Source: a virus. Taken from it: DNA of 20,250 nucleotides. Position numbers and translations under genes: made by a program. Where the stretch lies: the IMG/VR virus record IMGVR_UViG_3300042562_000511, positions 1 to 20,250 of that record; one strand, given 5' to 3'. This document shows positions 7,369 through 14,636 of the stretch, one piece after another; the stretch's first letter is position 1, and every line of letters begins with the position of its first letter. Below the pieces are notes generated by a model. It did not search any database, was not told where the DNA came from, and worked only from the letters and a program-made list of their open reading frames with translations.

Positions 7369-7410
7369 TTAAAATACATTAATTGTTATTATGTATATAA
7401 GGTGAGTTAA

Positions 7411-8628
7411 ATGACTACTAGAATTAAGATAAAAAAAGGTGCAGGTACTCCTTCTGGATTGACATTTGGAGAACTGGCATACGATCTTACAAACAAAAAA
7501 CTTTTTATCGGAATAACTGGCGGTAATGCTCTTTTAGCAAATACTGACGGTGGTGTTGCATCTATTCGTGGTCTTACTGGTACTGTTGGAATCACCAACG
7601 GCAACGGAATTGGTCTGAGTGTGTCTGGTCAGACTATGGCATTCAGTAATACTGGAGTATTGAGTATTGATGGAAGTACTGGTGCGATTACAAATGTTGC
7701 AAGAACAGATGTAAATAATCTTTTTTCTACTGGACAAAATATAAGTGGTACTATTAGTTCTTATGATTCAGGTGTAGATCATAGTATTATGATAAATCCT
7801 TCTTTAGATAAAATAATTTTTAGGAATGAAACTTCTGAAAATCAACTTGATTTATATGCAGGTGACAATTTTAATAATCAGGTAATTGCTTTCCCTCAGT
7901 CTAGTACAACCCTTGCAGGACTTGCAGTTAATCAAAGTTTTAGTGGTACAAACACATTTGATGCCCGTACAAATTTTGCTGCTGGTATCTCTGCTGCTGG
8001 TGGAGTAACATTCTCAGGAAACTTTAGTGGTGCTACAGGTTCATTCTCTAGACTACTGACTGCAAGTGCAGGTATTAGTGCTGCTGGCGGTGTGACTCTT
8101 GCTGGAACCCTACGTGGAACAACATCATCTTTCACAGGACTTGTATCTTCCACTGTAGGTTTCTCTGGTCCAGGAACTAATATTACTGGAGTTGTTACTT
8201 CATTCAATAATCAGACTGGTGTTGTTACTGGTGTCACTGTTGGTGGAACAAATGTCTTCACTGCACTCAATAGTTTCAATGCAGGTATTAGTGCTGCTGG
8301 TGGAATAACATTCTCAGCACCAATATCTTCTACTCGAATGGCTAGGCACACATCAGCAGCAATATCTGCTCAGAAAACTGCGGATTTTACTCCAACTGCT
8401 GCGGAAGATGGAACGGTATTTTATATTAACTATAGTGGTAAAGGTTCGCTTATTGTGACATTAGACGGATTACCTATCGGATGGAGAGCAAAATTCTTAA
8501 ATGTAGGTAATGGACAAGTTTTGTTTGAGAGTACTGGAGATGTTTATGGATACGGTCCAAATATAGGTCTAGAATTTTTTATGTTAGAAGCAATATGCAT
8601 TGATACCAATACCTATTTTGTAGGATAA
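7411..8628 (+). CDS. Tail fiber protein with repeated GISAAGG modules
   Basis: 405 aa, with ribosome site AAGGTGAG at 7399-7406. The head (residues 1-48, SGLTFGELAYDLTNKKLFIGITGG) matches the protein at 5298. The shaft has GLTGTVGI and GSTGAITNVARTDVNNLF motifs, then three GISAAGG(V/I)T(F/L) repeats and a TGVVTGVTVGG link. The last ~90 residues form a different, more compact domain (SAQKTADFTPTAAEDGTVFYINYSG, then WRAKFLNVGNGQVLFEST, then EFFMLEAICIDTNTYFVG). That pattern resembles C-terminal caps of viral fibers and may be the receptor-contact part. A methyltransferase gene starts 3 nt after the stop, so the two are likely co-expressed. Confidence 0.82.
   Translation: MTTRIKIKKGAGTPSGLTFGELAYDLTNKKLFIGITGGNALLANTDGGVASIRGLTGTVGITNGNGIGLSVSGQTMAFSNTGVLSIDGSTGAITNVARTDVNNLFSTGQNISGTISSYDSGVDHSIMINPSLDKIIFRNETSENQLDLYAGDNFNNQVIAFPQSSTTLAGLAVNQSFSGTNTFDARTNFAAGISAAGGVTFSGNFSGATGSFSRLLTASAGISAAGGVTLAGTLRGTTSSFTGLVSSTVGFSGPGTNITGVVTSFNNQTGVVTGVTVGGTNVFTALNSFNAGISAAGGITFSAPISSTRMARHTSAAISAQKTADFTPTAAEDGTVFYINYSGKGSLIVTLDGLPIGWRAKFLNVGNGQVLFESTGDVYGYGPNIGLEFFMLEAICIDTNTYFVG
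7981..8318 (+). repeat. Three dispersed in-gene repeats encoding GISAAGG(V/I)T(F/L)
   Basis: Copies of about 35-38 bp begin at 7981, 8068 and 8281, encoding AGISAAGGVTFS, AGISAAGGVTLA and AGISAAGGITFS. A looser relative (GGISASGASFS) lies in the gene at 4877. They fit repeated fiber-shaft segments. Confidence 0.75.
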
Positions 8629-8631
8629 ACA

Positions 8632-9207
8632 ATGAGCAATCCATTTGCATATTCTATTCATGATTATTACAAAAATGCAAACGATAATGGATATGACAAT
8701 TGGACAGAAAAACGATTTAGTGTACTCAATGGGTATACCTTTGGTTCTGTTCTAGATGTGGGATCTGGTCCATGCTTTCTTAAAACATGGTTAGAAAACA
8801 AAGGTGTTACAGCATCGTATGAAGCAGTAGATATTCGAGTGGAGTCATTAGCCAAATGTGACTGTCCACATTATCAATCTATACCAACAAATAAAAATTA
8901 TGATCTAGTGTGTTTGTTTGGAACCGTTACATATAATATTGGTGGTAATACAAATCAGAACAAAGAACTTCTAAAATCTTTGTTACAGCAGTCTAATACC
9001 ATTTGTAATTCCATATTGTTGTTTACAGTATTTAAAGAATCTGTGGGGGAGAGATATAAATCTAGTCGTATAAAGGACTATTTTGTATATTTCAGTAGAG
9101 AAGAAATTACATCTATGTTGATTAGCATTGGTATCACTAAGTTTGAAATTATTGAAAACTTAAAATTAGATCGTAATGAATTTTTTGTGGTTTGTAGCAA
9201 GAATTAA
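8632..9207 (+). CDS. Class I SAM-dependent methyltransferase
   Basis: 191 aa. Residues 40-48 (VLDVGSGPC) are the glycine-rich SAM-binding motif I. YEAVDIR, with D67, is the acidic ribose-contacting end of strand 2. YDLVCLFGTVTYNIGG (about residues 88-103) fits the motif IV region, and the C-terminal half completes the alternating Rossmann pattern ending in FFVVCSKN. The N-terminal 35 residues (PFAYSIHDYYKNANDNGYDNWTEKRF) are aromatic and probably cap the active site. The substrate is unknown: no target-recognition domain or DPPY-type DNA methylase motif is seen. It starts 3 nt after the fiber gene, with AGGA overlapping that stop, so modification of a fiber or of a host surface component is one possibility. 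Other small-molecule methylation is equally open. Confidence 0.82.
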   Translation: MSNPFAYSIHDYYKNANDNGYDNWTEKRFSVLNGYTFGSVLDVGSGPCFLKTWLENKGVTASYEAVDIRVESLAKCDCPHYQSIPTNKNYDLVCLFGTVTYNIGGNTNQNKELLKSLLQQSNTICNSILLFTVFKESVGERYKSSRIKDYFVYFSREEITSMLISIGITKFEIIENLKLDRNEFFVVCSKN

Positions 9208-9219
9208 ATATATTGATGT

Positions 9220-9247
9220 TTGATTTGGTGTAATTCTGTGGTATAAT
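9220..9247 (+). promoter_or_regulatory. Sigma70-like promoter of dut
   Basis: TTGATT (9220-9225), a 16-bp spacer and a perfect TATAAT (9242-9247), with an extended -10 TG at 9239-9240. The -10 ends 6 nt before the ATG at 9254, so transcription should begin at or next to the start codon. There is no Shine-Dalgarno. Confidence 0.75.
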
Positions 9248-9253
9248 ACTAAT

Positions 9254-9769
9254 ATGTTCCTAGACTACTTCAAAGTTTCTCCAAATATTCCAGATCCAAA
9301 CTTTCAGACCAGAATGTCTGCCTGCTTTGATCTTGCCGCATATATTCCAGCAAATGAAAAAGTAAAAATTTATGATGGAAAAAAGGAAAATTTGTTTCTT
9401 CCAGACCATGATGGAGAAAAGGGTTCATACATTACCCTAATGCCTTCTGAAAGGGCTCTAGTTCGCACAGGCTTGACTTTTAACGTGCCTCAAGGATATT
9501 CTGTCCGAATACACCCTAGATCAGGAATGGCTCTTAAATACGGTCTTACGCTTGCAAATTGCGAAGGTGTAGTAGATGAAGATTACACCTATGAGACCAA
9601 ACTTATCATGATCAATACTAGCACAGATCCTGTTAGAATCTATGATAGAGATAGAATTGCACAGGCTGAACTAGTAAAGTACGAACAACCAACGTTTATG
9701 GAAATTTATATCGAACCGAGTCTTAAATCAGACCGTATCGGTGGGTTCGGTAGTACTGGAGTCAGTTGA
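9254..9769 (+). CDS. dut: dUTP diphosphatase (dUTPase)
   Basis: 171 aa trimeric-type dUTPase, which hydrolyses dUTP to dUMP and pyrophosphate; this keeps uracil out of phage DNA and supplies dUMP for ThyX. All five motifs are visible: 1 ACFDLAA (23-29, Cys where Gly is usual), 2 PRSGMA (88-93), 3 NCEGVVDEDY (102-111, with the catalytic-type D108), 4 RIAQAEL (134-140), 5 RIGGFGST (161-168, the uridine/phosphate-closing arm). An insertion at about residues 35-57 (YDGKKENLFLPDHDGEKG) makes it longer than the usual ~150 aa. Its last 42 bp overlap the 3' end of the reverse-strand lipoprotein gene. Confidence 0.95.
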   Translation: MFLDYFKVSPNIPDPNFQTRMSACFDLAAYIPANEKVKIYDGKKENLFLPDHDGEKGSYITLMPSERALVRTGLTFNVPQGYSVRIHPRSGMALKYGLTLANCEGVVDEDYTYETKLIMINTSTDPVRIYDRDRIAQAELVKYEQPTFMEIYIEPSLKSDRIGGFGSTGVS

Positions 9770-9997
9770 TTTCTTTTTAGAAAATTTAATTGACTTAAAT
9801 TCTTTCCAGACCAACCAGATTACAAATACAACAACTGGAAAATACCAGAATGCCCATTCAGATGCCTTGTCTGGAGTATTGAAAAAAGAATTTTCAGAGA
9901 CTGTGTGAATATGTTCACCAGTCTTTGTTTTTAATGTTACAAATTCAGGACTAGTGCACGAGGCTAGAAAGAGAATGATTGGAAGTAAATATTTCAT
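9728..9997 (-). CDS. Small lipoprotein with C-terminal TM segment, u-spanin candidate
   Basis: 89 aa. Residues 1-14 are a short lipoprotein signal (MKYLLPIILFLASC) with lipobox L-A-S-C and lipidated Cys14. Residues 48-64 (WAFWYFPVVVFVIWLVW) form one membrane helix followed by a Lys-rich, then Ser/Thr-rich tail. An outer-membrane lipid anchor plus an inner-membrane helix is the topology of unimolecular spanins (T1 gp11 type), which fuse the two membranes in the last step of lysis. Here only about 33 residues lie between them, short for a u-spanin, so the call is tentative. Its ATG overlaps the holin-like gene stop (ATGA) and follows a GGGAG ribosome site. The 3' end overlaps dut in the opposite direction. 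Confidence 0.72.
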   Translation of the reverse strand: MKYLLPIILFLASCTSPEFVTLKTKTGEHIHTVSENSFFNTPDKASEWAFWYFPVVVFVIWLVWKEFKSIKFSKKKSTDSSTTEPTDTV

Positions 9998-10425
9998 TTG
10001 TTGCTCCCTGCTGCTGAACCGAAGTAGAACCCAACAACGGCAAGTAGAACTTGACGATTTTCTTCAGCCAAGAAATATCCTGGAATTTCAATAAAGTATT
10101 TACGAGTTGTCTCTGGAATAAATCCAAAGATCGAATCAGGTTGTTTCTGTGAAATTTCTACAAAGGTAGGAATACCAAAGAACGGTAAGACAAATGGAGC
10201 AGCCACAACTGCAAAGAGACAGGAAAGTACAATAAGACGGCGAACGTTCTTACCAACATCAATTGGTATGCGTTGAACAGCCTTATCTTGATTTTCAGTA
10301 GTTTGATTATTCGCCTTGAGCATTTGCTCAAACATTTCTTTTTGATCCTGAGCGCGTTGAGCCCAGTACTTGAAAAGAAACCCAGTAGCAGTTCCACCAA
10401 TTAATGATATGAGTTGTTCAGACAT
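9994..10425 (-). CDS. Three-TM holin-like membrane protein
   Basis: 143 aa with three hydrophobic segments: about residues 5-20 (LISLIGGTATGFLFKY), 63-84 (RLIVLSCLFAVVAAPFVLPF) and 125-141 (QVLLAVVGFYFGSAAG). A hydrophilic helix (AQRAQDQKEMFEQMLKANNQ) follows the first. The C-terminal GFYFGSxxGxxK pattern resembles the 3TM holin family linked to gene-transfer-agent release (Pfam PF11351), from memory. Holins permeabilise the inner membrane at lysis. The linkage to a spanin-like lipoprotein and a late promoter supports a lysis role. The start has GAGG 8 nt upstream. No endolysin lies in this window, so function remains inferred. Confidence 0.72.
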   Translation of the reverse strand: MSEQLISLIGGTATGFLFKYWAQRAQDQKEMFEQMLKANNQTTENQDKAVQRIPIDVGKNVRRLIVLSCLFAVVAAPFVLPFFGIPTFVEISQKQPDSIFGFIPETTRKYFIEIPGYFLAEENRQVLLAVVGFYFGSAAGSNK

Positions 10426-10433
10426 AATATACC

Positions 10434-11039
10434 TCAGTTCTTTTGATGTGAAAGTTGAATCTCAATAGACTCTTTAATAGCCTTAAAGTGTTTCATTAAA
10501 ATTTGTTCTTCTTCGACCTGTGGCTCAAAATCTTCATGCCATTGAAGTAAAATAAATCCAATATTAACACCTTTATTTTTTAATGGCAGACAAGCATAAT
10601 CTGAAACATTTTCATCTTCAAAGAACCCTTTAACGTAACTTTCAGGTAATGATCGAAGAGGATAAATTAAACTTTTGTTATCTACCACATGGACTAGTAA
10701 AGGAATAAACATTGAACATAAACTTCCTTTGAGAAGTGCTACTTGTGAGGTATAACCTTTGTGAGTTGATTCGTGAGTTACAGAAAATTTACGCATGGAA
10801 ATTCCATCCATTGTATATTCCCCGTTATGAAACTGTATAATGCTTGCTCTCATGCACTTAGTGGTAACTCTAAGTTCTGTTAATAATTCATGAATTTCTG
10901 TATGAATTGCAATAAAATTGTCTGTTTTTATTCTAGACTTTACAAATTTCATAATTCCATATACACCACCAATAACACCTACCATAATAAGAGAAATGAT
11001 GTCTATAAATTTGGTATAATCGATGAGAGATAACAACAT
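10434..11039 (-). CDS. Membrane-anchored GAF-like protein heading the lysis-like cassette
   Basis: 201 aa. Residues 13-32 form one N-terminal membrane helix (DIISLIMVGVIGGVYGIMKF). Residues about 45-195 look like a single GAF-type sensor fold: helix HTEIHELLTELRVTTKC, strand RASIIQFHNGE (65-74), then SMRKFSVTHES, SMFIPLLVHVV, YACLPLKNKG, strand NIGFILLQW (159-167) and a closing helix. GAF domains bind small ligands; which one is unknown here. The gene has its own T4-type late promoter and a GGAG site, and its stop (TGA) lies inside the ribosome site of the holin-like gene, so the two are coupled. A role in timing or sensing for lysis is a hypothesis. The GAF assignment is by pattern and moderately secure. 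Confidence 0.75.
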   Translation of the reverse strand: MLLSLIDYTKFIDIISLIMVGVIGGVYGIMKFVKSRIKTDNFIAIHTEIHELLTELRVTTKCMRASIIQFHNGEYTMDGISMRKFSVTHESTHKGYTSQVALLKGSLCSMFIPLLVHVVDNKSLIYPLRSLPESYVKGFFEDENVSDYACLPLKNKGVNIGFILLQWHEDFEPQVEEEQILMKHFKAIKESIEIQLSHQKN

Positions 11040-11067
11040 ATATTAGAACTCCATTGGGGTGCATTAA

Positions 11068-11075
11068 TATTTATA
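11068..11075 (-). promoter_or_regulatory. T4-type late promoter TATAAATA
   Basis: On the reverse strand, 11075 to 11068 reads TATAAATA, an exact match to the T4 late consensus. The predicted start near 11062 leaves a leader of about 23 nt with a GGAG ribosome site before the ATG at 11039. Confidence 0.75.
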
Positions 11076-11078
11076 TTC

Positions 11079-11106
11079 TTGACATCCCCATAATAGGGTA
11101 TATACT
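11079..11106 (+). promoter_or_regulatory. Sigma70-like promoter of the DNA polymerase operon
   Basis: Perfect TTGACA (11079-11084), 16-bp spacer, TATACT (11101-11106; 5 of 6). The -10 ends 6 nt before the ATG at 11113 and no Shine-Dalgarno is present, predicting a leaderless transcript for the gene at 11113 and gp43. It lies 3 bp from the opposing late promoter. Confidence 0.78.
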
Positions 11107-11112
11107 ACTGCC

Positions 11113-11427
11113 ATGACTAGAGATGAACTATTTCAACTACACGAAGACATTTGCCGTAGAGCATTAGTAATAATGCGTCACAAGTCCGCAGATTATGCAT
11201 CCGGAACAGATCCGTTTGCTAATTTTAAGAGAGGAGAGATTCTTGGCTTTGCAAGTGCCGAAGAAGGGTTAATGTTGCGTGTGGTGGATAAAATCTCACG
11301 TATTTCCACCTTTCTCAAGAAGGGTGAATTAAAAGTGGGAAATGAGACTGTTCAAGACAGCATTCTTGACGTAATTAACTATATGATTCTACTTCAGGGA
11401 TTGCTGGAAGACAAAGAAACAAAATAA
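11113..11427 (+). CDS. DUF1599/Nmad1-like small protein before DNA polymerase
   Basis: 104 aa, all-helical in appearance. The motifs HKSADYASGTDPFANFKRGE (17-37 region), EEGLMLRVVDKISRI and ETVQDSILDVINYMILLQGLL match the pattern I associate with the DUF1599/nucleotide modification associated domain 1 family, which resembles all-alpha NTP-pyrophosphatase (MazG-like) helices. The conserved acidic residues (D in KSADYA, EE, D in VVDKIS, D in ILDVINY) could bind metal. Handling a nucleotide or NTP fits its position just upstream of DNA polymerase. It overlaps gp43 by 1 nt (TAATG) and shares the sigma70-like promoter at 11079. Family assignment is from remembered motifs, and the reaction is unknown. 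Confidence 0.78.
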   Translation: MTRDELFQLHEDICRRALVIMRHKSADYASGTDPFANFKRGEILGFASAEEGLMLRVVDKISRISTFLKKGELKVGNETVQDSILDVINYMILLQGLLEDKETK

Positions 11428-13934
11428 TGAAATTTTATACAGCATGTGCACTTAAGGGGAACAAGGTTCTTGTTCGTGGCTATAACAACGGTGTTCGTTT
11501 TACGGATACCGTTACCTATAAGCCATCATTGTATATGCGTACTGATACTCCAAGCAAGTATAAGACTCTAACCGGGGTCAATGTTGGTCGTATTAAGTTT
11601 GAAAATTTGTATGAGGCTCGTGAATTTCTTGATCAATATAGAGAACTAGAAGACTGCCCAATTTATGGAAACACTGATTTCATTACTCAATATATCATGG
11701 AGACTTATCCGTCTGAGGTGGAATACGATCTTTCCAAGATCAAAGTAGCCTACTTGGACCTTGAATGTGAGACGGAAGGGGGGTTTCCCAATCTTGATGC
11801 ACCAAATGAGCGCATCAACTTGGTGACGATTCGTATCTCTGGTGTCAATTATGTTATCACCATGAAACCCCTCAACCTTCCGGATTGTCGAGTTGTTCTT
11901 GTTGCATCTGAAAAAGAATTGATTAAGAAGATCTTTGACATTCTTCGTCAATGTGATGCAGATATTTTGACAGGATGGAACATCAAACTCTTTGATATGC
12001 CCTATATCATTGGTCGTGCCAAACTCTTCTTTGAAGAAAAGGAGATTCAGGCATGGATGCCCTTTGGCTTCATGAAGATGCGTATTACCAATATTGGTGG
12101 TAAAGACTATACTTTATATGAGTTTCCGGGATATACCATCCTGGATTACATGGATTTATATAAGAAATTTTCTGGAACCAACCAGGAGAGTTACGCTCTA
12201 AATAATATAGCAAAGGTAGAACTAGATGAACAAAAACTGGATTATACCGAATATGGGTCGTTGCGTGAGTTTTATACGCAAAACTTTCAAAAGTTTGCTG
12301 AGTACAATGTCCAAGATGTGGTCTTGGTTGAGCGACTTGAGGATAAATTAAAGTTAATTGATCTTGCCGTTTCGATTGCATATGAAGCCAAGATCACCTT
12401 TGATACCGTCTTCTTTGCTACTCGTATTTGGGAAACCATTTGTTGTGACTATCTTGCCAAACAAAACATTGTTCCTCCACTAAAGACAAAGTATGCCAAG
12501 GATGATCAGTTCATTGGTGCCTATGTTAAGGATGTGATTCCCGGTCTATATAAAAATGTTGTGAGTTTTGATGCAACATCTCTATATCCATCTATTATCA
12601 TTGGTTGGAACATTTCACCCGAGACATGCATTGTCAAGAATTCATCATTGAATGCAGATGACTTTTTGCGTAGTAAACGCAAAGAGATTCCAGACATGAT
12701 TCAGGATGCTATTGATCAGAATGCATGCTTGGCATGTAATGGATCAGTATTCTCAAATAGCGTCAAGGGATTCATTCCTACTCTGATTGAAATCACTTTC
12801 AATCAACGACAAGAAGCCAAGAAGAAGATGATCAAGTTGGAGAAAGAATATGAAGTCTCTAAGGACAAGAAACTTATTCCATTCATTGCGGCTCTCAAGA
12901 TTCGTCAGTCAGTAAAGAAGATTCTAGCAAACAGTTTATACGGTTGTCTTGGTAATCCTGCATTCACATACTCTTCTCCAGAACTTGCAACTGCAGTTAC
13001 CGTTACTGGTCAGGTTATCATTCGATCTGCTGAAGATCAGATGAATGCCTATATCAATAAGGTCATGAAGAATGAAGACCCAAAGGATTATGTCATTGCC
13101 GTTGATACAGATTCTGTATATCTAAATCTCGAAGATATTATTACTAAAGTTTCTAGCAAGAGTGATATCGGTGACATCACGACCTTTATTGATAATATCT
13201 GTGAAAAGAATATTCAAAAAGAATTGACTGCAACAATGAAAGAGTTGACCACCAAACTCAATTGTCTCACCAACAAGATTTCATTCAAGCGTGAAGCAAT
13301 CGCATCAAGTGGAATGTTTATTGCCAAGAAGCGATATGCATTGCTAATGACAGATCTTGAAGGTGTTCGCTTCAGTGAACCAAAGTTAAAGATCATGGGT
13401 CTTGAGACAGCACGAAGCAGTACTCCAGGTATTGTTCGTAGTAAACTCAAAGACTGCATCATGATCATAATGACCAAGACCCCCGAGGAGTTGCGTAAGT
13501 ATGTGAATGCATTTTATGATGAATTTATGGAACTACCTATAGATGTTATTGCATCTCCTCGGGGTGTTAAAGGTATTTCTAAGTACACAGATGTTTCTGA
13601 TATATACAAGAGTGGAACACCCATTGCGACAAAGGCTGCATTGTTACACAATGCATATATTAAGAAGCTGAAGATTGATAAAGAAGTTGCACCAATCAAA
13701 GAAAATGATAAGATTCGATTTGTGTTTGTAAAAGTTCCCAATCCATATGGTATGGGAGGTCGTGATGCGGTTCTTGGATTTATTAACAAAGCCCCAGTAC
13801 AATTTCAATTAGATAAATTTGTTGATCGTAAGAAACAATTTGAAAAAACGTTTAATGAACCACTTGACAATATTTTGCAAGCCATCAAATGGTCAATTAG
13901 TGATAAAGTAACCCTTGACTCGTTCTTCGCTTGA
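11427..13934 (+). CDS. 43: Family B DNA polymerase (T4 gp43-like)
   Basis: 835 aa replicative polymerase with 3'-5' exonuclease. Exo I is DLE (111-113), Exo II NIKLFD (185-190), Exo III YNVQD (293-297, D297). Polymerase motif A is DATSLYPS (382-389), motif B KKILANSLYG (497-506), motif C DTDS (560-563), and KKRY is at 634-637. All catalytic Asp/Glu residues are present, so both activities should be intact, and no intein or split is seen. It is slightly shorter than T4 gp43 (about 900 aa). The end, TLDSFFA, resembles a short hydrophobic sliding-clamp-binding peptide like that at the T4 gp43 C-terminus. The -35 of the next operon lies inside its last codons. Confidence 0.97.
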   Translation: MKFYTACALKGNKVLVRGYNNGVRFTDTVTYKPSLYMRTDTPSKYKTLTGVNVGRIKFENLYEAREFLDQYRELEDCPIYGNTDFITQYIMETYPSEVEYDLSKIKVAYLDLECETEGGFPNLDAPNERINLVTIRISGVNYVITMKPLNLPDCRVVLVASEKELIKKIFDILRQCDADILTGWNIKLFDMPYIIGRAKLFFEEKEIQAWMPFGFMKMRITNIGGKDYTLYEFPGYTILDYMDLYKKFSGTNQESYALNNIAKVELDEQKLDYTEYGSLREFYTQNFQKFAEYNVQDVVLVERLEDKLKLIDLAVSIAYEAKITFDTVFFATRIWETICCDYLAKQNIVPPLKTKYAKDDQFIGAYVKDVIPGLYKNVVSFDATSLYPSIIIGWNISPETCIVKNSSLNADDFLRSKRKEIPDMIQDAIDQNACLACNGSVFSNSVKGFIPTLIEITFNQRQEAKKKMIKLEKEYEVSKDKKLIPFIAALKIRQSVKKILANSLYGCLGNPAFTYSSPELATAVTVTGQVIIRSAEDQMNAYINKVMKNEDPKDYVIAVDTDSVYLNLEDIITKVSSKSDIGDITTFIDNICEKNIQKELTATMKELTTKLNCLTNKISFKREAIASSGMFIAKKRYALLMTDLEGVRFSEPKLKIMGLETARSSTPGIVRSKLKDCIMIIMTKTPEELRKYVNAFYDEFMELPIDVIASPRGVKGISKYTDVSDIYKSGTPIATKAALLHNAYIKKLKIDKEVAPIKENDKIRFVFVKVPNPYGMGGRDAVLGFINKAPVQFQLDKFVDRKKQFEKTFNEPLDNILQAIKWSISDKVTLDSFFA

Positions 13935-13942
13935 TGTATAAT
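13915..13942 (+). promoter_or_regulatory. Sigma70-like promoter of the uvsX operon
   Basis: TTGACT (13915-13920), 16-bp spacer, perfect TATAAT (13937-13942). The -35 is inside the end of gp43. Unlike the other three, the -10 lies 24 nt before the ATG at 13967, giving a leader of roughly 18 nt with only a weak purine ribosome site. Confidence 0.7.
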
Positions 13943-13966
13943 ACTAACCTGAAAGAATATTAAGAA

Positions 13967-14269
13967 ATGGTAAAGACCTTTAAATCTAGATATGGGGATG
14001 AACGAATCCTCACCAAGCGTAAAGACGGAAACTATAGTCTCGAAGGTCACACCCTATTTTCTAGGGGTGGCGATGGTTTATTTGACTTTGAAGGTGGTCC
14101 ATGCATTATGGTTGGTACTAGACTACTTGATATTGTCAATGACGTAGATGACGTGATCGTAGAATCAATTACTGTTGATGACACCATAGTTGAAGAAAAC
14201 TATGCGCGTATTATTATTACAACTAAAAATTATAAGAAAGGTAAGAAGCAAAGTGACAAAAAAATCTAA
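13967..14269 (+). CDS. Small protein upstream of uvsX, unknown function
   Basis: 100 aa, first gene after the promoter at 13915. The N-terminal half alternates glycine-rich turns and strands (YGDERILTKRKDGNYSLEGHT, span about 9-29; FDFEGGPCIMVG). The middle is acidic (DIVNDVDDVIVESITVDDTI) and the end is very basic (KNYKKGKKQSDKKI). No enzyme motif or membrane segment is seen. Its 3' end overlaps the next gene by 17 nt. Location at the head of the recombinase operon suggests a DNA replication or recombination accessory role, but nothing in the sequence fixes this. Confidence 0.7.
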   Translation: MVKTFKSRYGDERILTKRKDGNYSLEGHTLFSRGGDGLFDFEGGPCIMVGTRLLDIVNDVDDVIVESITVDDTIVEENYARIIITTKNYKKGKKQSDKKI

Positions 14270-14636
14270 AGTTACTATTACTAAAACAATTCCGTGGCAA
14301 TATGAATATAATATTTTACGAGTTCCATATGAGGAATTTATAGATTCAATTGAAGAGATGCCATTTAAATTATTAATGCACGAGTACCGTTCACACTGTG
14401 AATACCGTGGTACTAAATTAAATAGTAAACCAGAATTCAGTAAAGAAAATAGTACTGATCTATATAAAAGAATTATCGCTATTGAAGATTTACTTGAAAA
14501 GCAGTACCATAGACTTGGCGATGCTGTAGAGGCATCTCAGTATTGGGAAAACGAAAATTGGAAACACGCACAAAAAGAAAAGGAAAAGAATGTCAAAGTA
14601 TCTAACAAATCTACTAAGCAAACTAAACAATCCTGA
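14253..14636 (+). CDS. Small basic protein overlapping uvsX, unknown function
   Basis: 127 aa with start at GTG 14253, preceded by AAGG at 14238-14241 and a purine-rich stretch. The longer frame to ATG 14190 is almost entirely inside the previous gene and looks like its frame-shifted shadow. The protein is mostly helical and charged: YEEFIDSIEEMPFKLLMHEYRSHCEYRG, then STDLYKRIIAIEDLLEKQYHRLGD, then a Lys-rich tail. Its last 47 nt overlap uvsX. T4 UvsY, the UvsX loader, is a similarly sized helical protein (137 aa), so a mediator role is conceivable. No homology is claimed. Confidence 0.68.
   Translation: MTKKSKVTITKTIPWQYEYNILRVPYEEFIDSIEEMPFKLLMHEYRSHCEYRGTKLNSKPEFSKENSTDLYKRIIAIEDLLEKQYHRLGDAVEASQYWENENWKHAQKEKEKNVKVSNKSTKQTKQS

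Noticed and set aside
7363-7374. TTTTAATTAAAA palindrome at the end of the 68-aa gene as terminator
   Set aside because: It is pure AT with no loop and no GC stem. It also overlaps the stop codon and is likely chance.
9772-9786. TTTCT-TTTT-AGAAA hairpin after dut as a bidirectional terminator
   Set aside because: Only 5 weak base pairs and no GC; it lies inside the reverse-strand lipoprotein coding sequence.
11015-11043. Forward TATAAT with a nearby ATG inside the GAF-like gene
   Set aside because: No -35 at 16-18 bp, only 2 nt to the ATG, and the frame ends after 7 codons.
14190-14252. N-terminal extension of the 127-aa gene to ATG 14190
   Set aside because: It lies wholly within the previous gene, reads as its shifted frame, and has no ribosome site. 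GTG 14253 has better upstream purines.
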